This document shows positions 31,263-41,829 of a stretch of DNA of 64,000 nt, one piece after another. The position numbers and the translations under genes are program-made. This DNA comes from Platerodrilus igneus (lineage: Eukaryota; Arthropoda; Insecta; Coleoptera; Lycidae): assembly GCA_036346225.1 (NCBI GenBank), contig JARFIW010001469.1, positions 7,534,001 to 7,598,000 of the forward strand. The letters run 5' to 3'. The notes under the pieces are model-generated. The model was given only the letters and a program-made list of their open reading frames with translations. It made no database searches and was not told where the DNA came from. How positions within the stretch are numbered: position 1 is the first letter of the stretch; every line of letters begins with the position of its first letter.

Positions 31263-32186
31263 AAAGAAATCATCGTTAAGGAATTATTTAAACCTGCAAG
31301 AAAAAATTTTCAGCGTCGTCATACAAATCTGAAACATGTGAAACGTGATCTTATCCAATCGGACTTGTGCGAAATGCAGCCTTACTCGCGTGTGAACAAT
31401 GGGTACAGATATATTATAATAGCAGTGGACTGTTTCACAAAATATGCTTTAGCTGAACCTTTAAAAAATAAAACTGGATCAGAAGTTACAAATGCTATGA
31501 AAAAAATATTGGACAAAATGCTGCAAGGAGAAAATAACTTAAAAATCAATCTACAAACGGATTTTGGGAAAGAGTACTACAACCGCTGGTTTAAAAATCT
31601 TATGCAAAAATGTAAGATAAACCATTACTCTACGTATTCCGCAATCAAAGCTAGCATGGTCGAGCGGTTGATTAGAACAATCAAAAACAAATTGTACAGA
31701 AGATTTTACTTGCAAGGCAGTCATAAATGGGTGAATATTTTGCCTAAGGTTATGGAAGAATACAATAATACACCGCATCGGGCTATTAACATGACACCTA
31801 TGGAGGCAGAAGAACATCCGGAAAGAATAAAACTTTACACCGCTAACAGCGTTTCTAAAAGTTACAAGAAGTTGTATAAGGTTGGAGACATTGTGCGTAT
31901 ATCAAAATATAAAGCAGTATTCGATCGAGGATTTCACCCAAACTGGAGTACAGAACTATTCAAAATTGTTAAAGTACAAAAAACGAGACCGACAACCTAT
32001 CTGCTACAAGATTTGGAAGGTCGGCCAATTCTAGGTGCTTTTTACGAAGATGAAATTCAGCTTACAGCAGCACCTGACACGTACTTAGTGGAAAAAGTTT
32101 TACGGAAACGGAAGCACGGACGCGAATTATTAGTGTCGTGGTTGGGGGATGGTAAAAGTTGGATTAAGAAAACAGACTTGCTTTAG
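31257..32186 (+). CDS. int: Retroviral-type integrase with chromodomain-like tail
   Basis: Intact 309-residue frame. The catalytic triad is D36 (QSDLCEM), D102 (LQTDFGKEYY) and E136 (KASMVERLIRT), with 33 residues between the last two. A segment around residue 170 (EEYNNTPHRAINMTPMEA) is typical of Polinton c-integrases. An SH3-like part follows (YKVGDIVRISKYK). The last ~35 residues (YLVEKVLRKR, then LLVSWLGDGKSWIKKTDL) resemble a chromodomain, which could tether integration to chromatin marks. The enzyme inserts the linear element DNA and makes the 6-bp duplications seen here. Confidence 0.95.
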   Translation: MSKEIIVKELFKPARKNFQRRHTNLKHVKRDLIQSDLCEMQPYSRVNNGYRYIIIAVDCFTKYALAEPLKNKTGSEVTNAMKKILDKMLQGENNLKINLQTDFGKEYYNRWFKNLMQKCKINHYSTYSAIKASMVERLIRTIKNKLYRRFYLQGSHKWVNILPKVMEEYNNTPHRAINMTPMEAEEHPERIKLYTANSVSKSYKKLYKVGDIVRISKYKAVFDRGFHPNWSTELFKIVKVQKTRPTTYLLQDLEGRPILGAFYEDEIQLTAAPDTYLVEKVLRKRKHGRELLVSWLGDGKSWIKKTDLL

Positions 32187-32308
32187 TATCATCCAAATAA
32201 TTACCTGGATGAAAAAATCATAAAAGGAGGGAGTAAAGTCCCTTAACTGGATATATAGGAGAGATTTGCTTAGAACCCCATTCCCCTCTGTGATTTGAAG
32301 CAGGAAGC

Positions 32309-32683
32309 ATGTGTTTCATAATCGATTTACAAGGATATCAATACAAAACTAGTGATTTCTATTGCAAGGAGATTGCCATTTTGGATGTAGCGAATAATGT
32401 AATATAGCATGAGATACTGGACATGGCTGTGGAGTATAACACCCTAAGTGATGATTTCAAAAAGCAAGTTCAGTGGTTAAAGCAAAGAATCCATGGGCTT
32501 AGCTGGGATGGACAGTCCACAAGTGGATATACAAATGTAGGTGATTTGCTGAAAGAAGTCATACCACCCAATGTTACAATCTATGTTAAAGGCGAACAGA
32601 AAAGGCAGTTACTGTCAAAATATTTATCAAACAACATTTTAAACATGGAGAGTGTTTCTCACTTCCAAGGCTCAAAGAATTAA
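32309..32683 (+). pseudogene. Polinton-associated small protein with one premature stop
   Basis: The ATG at 32309 opens MCFIIDLQGYQYKTSDFYC, and the frame meets TAG at 32405-32407. The same frame then continues without break from 32408 to 32683 (QWLKQRIHGLSWDGQS; NVTIYVKGEQKRQLLSKYL). The combined pattern, IDLQG...KE.A...HGL.WD...IYVKG.EK, is that of a small protein family frequent in insect genomes near Polintons. I suspect a DnaQ-like nuclease fold, but no full catalytic set is visible, so function stays open. A single substitution explains the stop. Confidence 0.6.
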
Positions 32684-32793
32684 GAAGATTCGGTAATAGG
32701 TACAATCACTGTTTAAACCATTGTTTGAATAATTTAAGCTGTTCTAAAGAAAACGTATTGCTATTGAGGTCTTTTGTTAATGTATTTAATTTT

Positions 32794-32799
32794 AATAAA
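32794..32799 (+). terminator. Poly(A) signal right of the last Polinton gene
   Basis: AATAAA at 32794, about 110 bases past the stop at 32683. Confidence 0.45.
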
Positions 32800-32991
32800 A
32801 TATTTTGTCAGAATTGTTTTTATTCTAGCAAAAGCATACCTTTAAAATTTGGAAAAGTATATCTGTAAAACAGCGCATTACTTTGGAAAAATTAATGTTT
32901 TAAAATACAAATAAGAACCAATAACAGAATACATAATAATTGGTGTTTGCAAATAAATTCAGTTCTACTTTAATAAAAAAATGTAAACTTA

Positions 32992-33117
32992 CCTTAAATC
33001 TTCCTTCAAAACTTTCCACAAAAAGAACTACGCGAAACGACGGTTTAAAATTTCGACGGGCTTTACACAAAAGCGTGCGAAACTAATAGAATTCTACTAA
33101 CCAGGCTGCGTTATATA
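32992..33117 (-). promoter_or_regulatory. Minus-strand promoter and possible non-coding first exon
   Basis: On the minus strand TATATAA (33117-33111) is followed by TTAGT with A at 33084, 33 bp downstream, the same layout as other Polinton promoters. A consensus splice donor AAG/GTAAGT lies at 32993/32992. This would give a ~92-nt first exon without ATG. No minus-strand coding exon is visible to its left before polB. Confidence 0.4.
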
Positions 33118-34038
33118 CGTTTTGAATCCGTTAATTATACTACTAAATGAGGTTTGTATTTTCCGTAAATATGTGCTGGTTACCTTGTGTAAATCCTCGG
33201 CAATTATATTTCGATTTCAAATGCACAAACATAATTAATAGAAACTCCAAGAAAAGAAATTATAAACAGCTTTTCACATGATCGTTAAGAATTTAAAATA
33301 TTTGCTGGATTACAAATAAATACAAATGAATTAAGGCTACGTTGGAAGTTTCCGGAATTTGCGTTATAATGCTTCTACAGCGTCACGTAAGGTAATTTAG
33401 GTAATTGATGTAGAATATCAATATGTAATAAGACCCATTTACTTTCAGTACTTAATCTGGTTTATTACATTTTTGTTAATTCTGAATTTAGGTAGTTAAT
33501 GATGTCATACACAAAATTTCTAATTAACATGACTGGTATCTAGCGAAAGTTGTAGAATCATTTTCAATTACGAATGCGTTCTTCTTTCATTACAGGAGAA
33601 ATTCCATAGATTTCATACCAGCAAAATGCGCTTTCTTAATTATTAACCAAGCGATCCTTACACTAAAAGTCGACCTTGCCATTTCTACATTATTGTTAAG
33701 CATGCATTGGAATTTTTGGATGCGGTAATTTCTTGTTTAAAGTAACTTAGTTAAATAAAGTGTAATTTAAAATTCATAAATGATTGTATAGTCAGTTATT
33801 ACAATTGAAAACACATTCAGGGAATAATTTATTTGCTCTATATATTTTACAGTAGCGTTTCCGGACAAAACTTTCTGCTTTTAATTAATTAAAAGCATGC
33901 AAGTTTCTGGCATATATTCCTAAATGGAAAATAAGTAGTTGATGTACCGTTGAATGGAGTTCATCCTTGTTTACACAAATATCAGATCCTGCGAACTAGC
34001 GTCTTCGTTAATATTATTTAAAAAATCAAAACGTTCCA

Positions 34039-34838
34039 ACAATATGTTTTATTGACTGAAAACACGTCTCCTTTCTTTTACATTAATCTCTTTTGTTACA
34101 GGTCTATTTAAACAACCCATTAATCTTTTTTGTTACAGGTTAAACTTTCGGTTACGCACAGGAAATAATGTTATACTTTGTAAAAATTGTAATTAGTTTA
34201 TTAAACTGTAAGTTGGATAAATAAATTATTAAACTTTTGTGTTCTTGATTTATTTATGTTGGTTAAAGCATATACCTTGGGTAGCGAAAAAGGTTTTAAA
34301 AAATGGAGTTAAATATATACGAGCAAAAATTTTAATGAGGTTTGAGAGCTTAAAGTATAACTTTGCAGGGCGTGGTCCGATTTCAAATCTGTTTGCAGAT
34401 TCAAATTCTGCGTAAAATTTTAGACTAACAAGATGTATCGCATGACTAAAAAAATTATAAGAACGCTCAAAAGTCGCTATAGGTAAAAAATCTTAAAATT
34501 AGGGTAGCTCCCTGGGGGATGATGCTATCTAAAAAATTCCTAGAGATTTGGGTAGCTGAGAAAATTCTAATATTAATTGATACCAAACAAGATAGGCTTA
34601 TCTCGAAAGATAAAAAATGGCTAGTCGAAGAAAACTATTTGGTCCAGAATGTTAGCGGTAAAAAAAAAAAAAAAAAAATCTTAAAATTAGGTTTATCTCG
34701 AAAGATGAAAAATTTAAGAAATATTTATCTCGAAAGATGAAAAATGGTTAGTCGAAGAAAACTTTTTGGTCCAGATGAGTGTGGAAATGAGGGATTCTGG
34801 TGGAAATGAGGCAATAGATTTCTTGAAAATGGTCTACT
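34039..34838 (-). repeat. Polinton right terminal inverted repeat
   Basis: Reverse complement of 18351-19142, with a longer homopolymer run near 34662. It ends in GGTCTACT followed by the target duplication GAGGTG. Confidence 0.95.
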
Positions 34839-34844
34839 GAGGTG
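34839..34844. repeat. 6-bp target-site duplication GAGGTG (right)
   Basis: Matches 18345-18350. Confidence 0.9.
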
Positions 34845-35072
34845 TAGTATGATGGCTGGTGTTAATTAATAAATTTGTTGGTTGGACTGCTTAATTTTTT
34901 TTTTAAAAGATGTTATCAGAACGGTAGATGTACTATATTTGTTGGTTGGACTCTTACATACAATTTTTTTTTTAAGAACGGGTGATGTGGGATTAAGGTG
35001 AGCACAGATAAATTGTATAGGTGTAAATGTTGGAGTGTGTTTGGTTTGTGGTGATGCGGTATTTATAATGCT
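34845..35072 (-). other. LINE 3' untranslated region
   Basis: A duplicated block GTTGGTTGGACT...AATTTTTTTTT (plus strand, near 34878 and 34940) lies here. On the sense strand these read as A-runs preceded by AGTCCAACCAAC. No coding frame. Confidence 0.55.
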
Positions 35073-37735
35073 TTAGGTGGGGTCAGTCATCGTCCAGCAT
35101 TCGTGTTGGTCTTTTTTACGTTGTTGTTGAGTTGCGTGGGTGTTGGCGATGTTTATGTGAGAAGGTAGTGTGGAGTCCTCGAGTTTCTGGTATGTGTTTG
35201 TGGTTAGTTTTTTGATGTGTTGTTTGAGAGTGTGTATTTGTAGGTCGTGTCTGAGGTTTTCGTTGCGTATGAACCACGGGGCTCCTGTGATAAGTGGGAG
35301 TTCTAGTTTTTGTGTGTTGGTGTGGCTTTTGTATGTGTACCAGACTTCAGATACATATGTAATGATTGGGCGTATGTAAGTTTTGTGTATGTTTAAGCGT
35401 GTGTGGATTGGAAGTGTGCTATGGTGTGTAAGTGCTGGGTGTAGGAGTCCTTTGGTTTTTCTTGTTTTTTGTGTTATGATCTTTAGATGTTGGATAAAGT
35501 GTAGTTGTCTGTCTATGTATACTCCTAAATATTTTATTGTGGGTTTCCAAGTGAGTGTGTGTTGGTTAAGTGAGGGTGGATCGTGTAAATTTGTGCGGTG
35601 TCTTGATAAGAGAATGGCTTCTGACTTATTCTCGTTCAGAGCCATTCTCCACCTATTAAACCAGTCAGGTGGTTCGTCAAGTTGTCGTTGGAGGGTGTTG
35701 ATAGCGTGTGTGGGATGTCTGCCTTTGGCCATGTATAGTGTATCGTCGGCGTAAAGTGCGCATGTGATGTGTGGTCTACAGGGTATGTCGAAAATGTATG
35801 AGTTGAATAGTGTGTGGGAAAGGCAGCCTCCCTGTGGTACCCCGGCCGACATGGGTGTAATGGTGGAGGTTGTGTGTTCAACTCTGACTTGAAGGTGTCT
35901 GTGTGTTAGATAGCTGTGTATAAGTTTTAAGTAGTGAAATGGTGGTTGGTGATGTATAGCGAGTTTGTAGTGTAAACCGTGGTGCTAGACCTTGTCGAAG
36001 GCATTTTTTACGTCAATTGCTACTGCAGCTGTAGTGTTGGCTGTGTTAAAGTTTTCAGTGATTGTGTCTATGACGTGAATGGTTTGTTGTGTAGTAGAAT
36101 GATGTGCTCGGAAACCAAATTGTTCCTGTCTGATGTGTATGTGTTCTTGGAGATGTGGTAAGAGTAACTTCTCATCTTGCCCATGGTATTGAGTAGTGAA
36201 ATGGGTCTGTAATTGTGTGGATCTGTATGTGTTTTGTTGGGTTTAGGTATCATAATGACAGTGGCTAGTTTCCATGCGGCTGGGAAGTGTTGGTGTCGTG
36301 TGATGGCGTTGTATATGTCTGTGAGGTAGTTTAGTGTTGACATACTGATGTTTTGTAAATCGGTGTTTGTTATATCGTCGGGTCCTGGTACTTTCTTTCT
36401 GTTCTGTCCTAGTATGGTTTGTACTACGTCTTTTATTGTGAAAAGTGGTATTGGGTTTGTGGTGTTATTTGTTTGTAGGATGGCGTTAACTGTCAGTTCT
36501 ATTGTGTGTATCTGTTGGTGAAGGGTTGATGGATTAGGTGTGAATGTCTCTTGAAGTGTTTTTGCAAATTATTCTGTTCGTTCTTTAGGTGTGTATAGTG
36601 GTGTTCCGTTGGTGTCTATGAGTGGTGTTGTTCCTGGTTTGTCTCGTGATTTTAGGTTTTGTTTAGTTTGTAGAGGTTGCCTTCGGTGTTGAGTGTGTGT
36701 TGTATGTATGATGTCCATCTGTCTTTGTTATGTTCGTCTAGTAGGTTTTTGATGAGTCTCTGTTGTGCGTTCAGTCTTGTTTTAATGGCTGGGTCTCGTG
36801 TAAGATTAAAGAGTTTAACTAGGCGTTTTTTGTCGCGTATGGCATCGTGTATGTGTGTAGGGAGCTGTTTGTGTTGTGTTATTTGTTTATTGTAGGCGCT
36901 GTGTTTCTTTCCGTTCTGTATAAGTTGTGTGATTTCTGTGACTGCTTCGTCGAGGTATTGTGTGGTGTGTATGGGTGGTCTGTTTATTGGAGTATGCGTT
37001 AAATTTTTTCTTCTTTGTGTATGCTTTTGTGGTGAGTCTGTTTAGTCTGTGCATGCTTGTGTTTAGTGTGATTATGACAGGGAGATGGTCAGGACTGAGG
37101 TCGTGGATTGCCTGACTGGAGCAGGGAAAAGAAATATTTTTTAGGATGGTGATATCTAGGACGTCTGGAGGGCGATTGGAGTTGGATGGGATACGTGTAA
37201 GTTTGTTGGGTCTGAGTATGTCGTAATTGTTGTTGGCCTGATCGTAGAGTATGCATCCGTTTACGTTTTGTGTTGTTGAGCCCCATGATTTGTGTTTTGC
37301 GTTAAAGTCGCCTGCAATGAGTGTTAGTGTGTGTCCTGTAAGAAATGTATCAATGTCGTTTGTGTCGAGTGGTCCTCTGGTGGGGCTGTTGTATATGGCA
37401 GTGATGTTTAGTAGTGTGTTGTTAGTTTTAATTTGTATAGTTTTTGCGTCCATGTTTGTTGGTGGTAAGTCTAGTGGTAGGTGTGTGATTCGTTTGTGTA
37501 CAAGTGCGACTACTCCTCCGTGAGCATTTTGTCCTGGTATTGGTAGTGGGTGATCGTATCTGTGTGTCTGGTAGCCGCTATCGTTGAGTGGTGTAAGTTT
37601 AGTCTCGCCGTTGAGTGCCATGTCGATGTCGTAGTGTTTTAAAAAGTGTCGTAATTCTGTTATCTTGTTCGTGATACCGTTGACGTTCCAGGAAAGGATG
37701 GTGATGTCACGTTTTGTGTGTTGTGTGTTAGACAT
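35073..37735 (-). pseudogene. LINE ORF2: APE endonuclease and reverse transcriptase
   Basis: The ATG at 37735 opens the endonuclease domain: WNVNGI (residue ~15), the catalytic ET in LNGETKLTPL, IAGDFNAKHKSWG, and the C-terminal SPDHLPVI. This is the full APE set needed to nick target DNA. RT follows in broken frames: NYRPISLLNTMGKM (36068-36343), then AGVPQGGCLS, the catalytic YADDT in CALYADDTLYMA, and IKYLGVYIDRQL (35073-35852). At least three frame changes lie between 36890 and 35850, so no complete protein is made. Domain order and motif text fit the Jockey clade. Confidence 0.88.
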
Positions 37736-37953
37736 TGCAGTGTCCGGTGACGTCTGTGAGTGCTGAAAATAATAAGGAATGATTGATTCACCTTATGCAT
37801 ACGCTGTAATGAGACGTTGGATCCATGTAAAAATTTTGTTTAGTTTGTTCGTGAGTGCTGGTGATGTGTTTTCTGTGGTTTTGGATGTTGATGCTGTAAT
37901 GTTGGTGTTTCTTTTGGGTGGAGTCACGTGTGTTTTGTGTTGTTTCGGTAGGT

Positions 37954-39395
37954 TTAGGTGGGTTGAGGTTGTGCTGTTTTTAAAAATTCTTGTTTGTTTA
38001 TTTTGTGATGTTGTTTGTGTTTTTTTTTTGTGTGATTTCTTTTTGGGTGGTTGTTCTTCGTCGGAGTTGGTGTCATCTGTAGATGTTTGAGTTTTAAAGA
38101 AGCGTGAGGTTGGTGGATTTGCAGTTGTTTGTGCGGGTAGTTGTGGTGCGGGTGTGGATGTTGGTTGGAGTGTTTTGCGGGGTTCGGATGTGGTAGGTAT
38201 GTTTTGTGTGTTTGAATGTTTGCCGTGTTTAGTTTTCGTCCAACCTTCCTCAACATCGCTGTCAGTGTCTGTGGGGATTTGTAGGCTGGGAGCGAGTAGT
38301 GCTTTGAGCTTTTTCAGCAGGAGCTCTTAATAGGCAGGACATTTTCAGTAGTTAGCAGGATGGGGGCCTAGACAGTTAGTACATTTGGTGGGTCTTCTGG
38401 TCGTTTCTTGCAGTCTGCGACGTGGTGTGAGTTTGCGCATTTATCGCATCTTGGTTTAAATCCGCCATTGGCGCTTGAATGATTGACACGTTGGCAGGTG
38501 TAGCATTGTGGTATAGTTTATGATTGTTCGTATGATGTAACTTTGATACGTAGTAGAGTAATGTTGCGATGTCGTATATAGAGCGGCTGATTTCCTGGTT
38601 TTTGAGTGTGATGAAAAATGTGTTTGAGTATGTTTTGTCTTTTCCTATCATTTTGTTAACGTATGTGATTGGATAACCTCGGTCTGTTAGTTCGATTTTG
38701 ATGTCGTCTGCAGTGATGTTGTTGGCTAGTCCTTTTAATACTATTTTCGGTTCGCGTTCTGAGGAGATGGTGTAGGTGTGGTATTCGATTTGATGTTGTT
38801 TTAAGTACTGTTGGATATATCTGTACTCACCTGGTGTAGTTGGGTATATTTTAGCTCCTTGTCCGTTGGCCCTTATGTCTGTTGTTTTGTTTAGTGCGGT
38901 ATTGATGGCTCTGGCGTGTGTGATGAAATTTGGAATAGACTTGATGGTGATTGGAATTCTGTTTGATGTTCTGTCTTCTGTACGAGTGCTGGTGCTTGTA
39001 GACGGTGTAGGTTCAGTTGGTGTTGGATTTGGTTTCAGAGTATTGATGACGGCTGCAGTGTATGATGTGGTGTTGGTAGTTGTTTTGGTTCTTTTGCTTT
39101 TCGGGCTGTCCTCTTCATTATCTGCATCGATGGCCTTTGTTGTCGTTGTCGGAGTTTTTGCGGTCGCTGTCGGTGTTACTGTGATAGCTGCTGCGCATGC
39201 GTAACTCATCGAGGGTCTTGATTGTTGTGTGTTGTTCGTTCGTTTCTTTTTGATGTCCTTATCAGAGGATGAAATGTCGTGGCTTCGGAGGTATTTAATT
39301 TGTTCGGTGTCCATTACGTCTAAAATCTTTATAGTGGCGCGTGTTGTCTGTGTTTTTAGTGGATTGTGTATGTTCGGTGCATCAGAATCTTTCAT
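37954..39395 (-). pseudogene. LINE ORF1 (gag-like) with zinc knuckles
   Basis: The ATG at 39395 starts a Thr/Pro/Ser-rich N-terminal part with a run of Thr-Ala repeats (residues ~70-145). A folded segment follows (RIPITIKSIPNFITHARAIN, then EPKIVLKGLANNITADDIKI) that matches the RRM-like part of Jockey ORF1. After a frame change near 38510, zinc knuckles appear (CYTCQRVNH..., CDKCANSHHVADC, CTNCLGPHPANY), with two stops near 38330-38350. The basic, Lys-rich C-terminal part is the frame 38256-37954. ORF1 protein binds element RNA. Confidence 0.8.
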
Positions 39396-39400
39396 CTTGG

Positions 39401-41829
39401 CACATTAGCGGTATCAAGTTTGTTATTTAACTTTGGTATCGCTAGTGAAACTAATTAACGGATTTTGAATTCTCTCTATACACGCCTGTGTCTAGATGAA
39501 TACTGCACAGTAGATTCTACTAGCATCCTTTATTTATTGGGAGCAGTACAGGTTGTAACGAATACAATTACCTACTCCATAAATATACGTTTTTGTTCTA
39601 AATATCTATTTAACAAATATCCATTATTAGACAGAAAATATTTAATTCCGATAATAACAATATATTATCAATTCATACATAGGGCTCCACCTATATTTAA
39701 AGACTCAGTAAAATTTAAGATTTCTCCTATTTACATGTATATTAATAGAATATTCCATTCTGCGCGTGCTTGGATAATAAAATTGCCTCGTGGCCAAGGT
39801 TCATTATTTACCATCTGAATGTAGTCAACGAAGCAACTGTTGAAACGTGGGTTAGCAGGTTTTTAAAAACATGCTGTCCCAAAGAGAGGTACAATGGTGT
39901 CGACGGATACCATGGCCTCGATTAGTTGTTGTATCGACCTAGTGAGTTCAAGAAACATATTTACGGTAGGTGAATAATTTTCAAGTTACATCCAAATCAT
40001 TTTCCACAATTCTTTTCAGCGCAAGTAAAAAGTAGCAAGTAAAATATGTCCAATTTTGAAACGCAAGTAAGAGTTAATTATTGAAACTCAAATTTTATGT
40101 AAGCATGTAATTTATCAAATTGTGGAACGGTAAATCTTTCGTATCTAATTATTATGGAACACAGAAGCACAATTGGTTGTTAGTTGTATGGAAAGTACAA
40201 AGCCTTAAATGTTGCTATGCAAGATGGTGAAAGTTTCGGCAGATGTTGTTTTGTATAGAAGTCAAGCCCGTCCATGTGTCAGCCGCGCGCATCTGCTTTT
40301 GTAAGTACTCAAGATTGTTGATGAACTCGGACGCCTATCAGATTGTTTGTGGTGAGTCATCTTCAATTTTAGATAAATTTTCATTTCATAGAACCATTAC
40401 TTAACATGTACAAATAATTTTTGTTAATTCTAGATGTTCATTTAAATTGGTACACGAAATTTTTGTAAGTTTTATATGGTCATTTAATTTAGACACGTAA
40501 TATTTTATTCAGAATTTAATAGTTGGATATTTCATGAATGCTCTTATAAACACAAAGAAATTTCTATATGACAATTTTGAATTTACAAGGTTATACTAAA
40601 ATGTATTCGTAACTAAACACGTGACACGTTGATATTTGTTTGTCACTTTATAAAATATAATTTTTTTTGGCAGTACACCTGAAGTATAGTTAAATTCAAA
40701 CAATAAGTGTTTTTGACCTTTGATTCCATCAATTAAATCAATTAAAAATATAGTTCTGTAATCTACCGAAAGTCAGGACATTTAATTTATTGATTGTAAA
40801 CCCGAAAAGGATCCTATTCTGGTATCATATATAAATTGTAGTATAATAACGAAAACACTATAAATAAAGTTTTAATTATAAAATTTATATAAATAATCAG
40901 AACTAATACTAGACCGTAACAAAAGTAATTATCTCGAAAGTTTCAATACGTATAAAATTGTACAAATGATGTATATATATTTTTTGTAAATCAATAGAAA
41001 GAATAATAAGTTGTTTTAAAGCTTTCTTTCATTGAAGTCATCAATAATTTTTATAGAAGCAAACAACCACATTTATAAATTTTTGTAGTGAAGAAAGATA
41101 TATTATTGGTGTTGAGTTAAATTTTTTTGAAGTATAATTTTGACTAGTTGATCTTTTTATACTTTTTTTTGGTGATAAAGTAGCCCTAGTTCAAAAATGT
41201 TTAGAAGTGATTGAATTTTCAGATAGTACGAGATCGTCGTTCCCATTCCAGTTTGCAGAGTCATAAGTAAGTATTATTTTTTCTGTGTTACTCGTCAAGG
41301 ATATTTTTTTCTTTGCGAAGATTTTCGTATCTGGTCTTTGGATTGATTCATAGTAGAATAATTATTAAGATACGGTGGCGTCCATTAAAAATTCTTTTTT
41401 TATCGTACACCATCCTACGACCTTAGCTCATAGCTCTGCCCTAAGTTGAAAAAGCTTAGCTGGCTGGAAGATCTCTTTAGAGGGTCCTTTTTTTTTACTC
41501 GAAGCCATTTACCATCTTCTTTACCCTGGGCTTAAACCTTAAACAGGAACCCCTCATAATTTATCGAGGCTCTGCCGCCTATAAGGTAGAGTAAACACAC
41601 TAAATAAATCTACAGAGAAAAAGTGTGTAACAAGGTTACAATTAGGTTTGAAGACTACACAAGAAATTTCACACTAGCATTCGATAACAACAACTTTTGT
41701 GCATACTAAACCTCCAACGGATTTGTCAGAAGTGATATTTTAAACAATCAGAACAATTAATCAAAATAATTAGTGCATAATTTTTAATCAGCACTGTATC
41801 CCTTTGCATTAGGTGTAGAACTTGTAGAA
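39401..41829. other. AT-rich region, probably with the BEL/Pao 5' LTR
   Basis: No gene. It precedes the gag start of the plus-strand BEL/Pao element, so its right part (about 40000-41600) probably holds the 5' LTR. A word pair ACGGTGGCG(C/T)C ... AGCTCAT near 41364-41430 recalls the Gypsy LTR at 3309-3365, but the similarity is weak. I cannot place LTR borders. Confidence 0.4.

Larger units (their letters stand above)
32684..34038. other. Polinton gene-free right arm
   Basis: About 1.35 kb without recognisable coding frames between the last gene and the right terminal repeat. It contains a minus-strand promoter-like pair and splice donor at 32992-33117 (separate entry). Otherwise it is AT-rich. 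Confidence 0.6.
18351..34838 (+). mobile_element. Polinton/Maverick (polintovirus-like) element, structurally complete
   Basis: 16,488 bp with terminal inverted repeats of ~0.8 kb (18351-19142 and 34039-34838), ends 5'-AGTAGACC and flanking GAGGTG duplications. It encodes the full Polinton set: protein-primed DNA polymerase B, retroviral-type integrase, adenain-like protease, packaging ATPase, major and minor capsid proteins, plus PLA2-like, fibre-like and several conserved unknown proteins. Polymerase runs leftward; all other genes run rightward. The gene set permits virion formation in principle. Here the polymerase, PLA2, ATPase and 29643 frames are broken, so this copy is probably not autonomous unless the breaks are assembly errors. 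Confidence 0.97.
34845..39400 (-). mobile_element. Jockey-like LINE, frames broken
   Basis: Minus-strand non-LTR retrotransposon with ORF1 (37954-39395) and ORF2 (35073-37735), plus a ~230-bp 3' region with two A-rich runs. The sense strand is strikingly rich in A and C and poor in G and T over the whole 4.5 kb. The Polinton abuts its 3' region. Confidence 0.88.

Noticed and set aside
35170..38090. Several plus-strand frames of 60-120 codons rich in Val, Cys and Phe
   Set aside because: They are the complement of the A/C-rich LINE coding strand and change frame with it.
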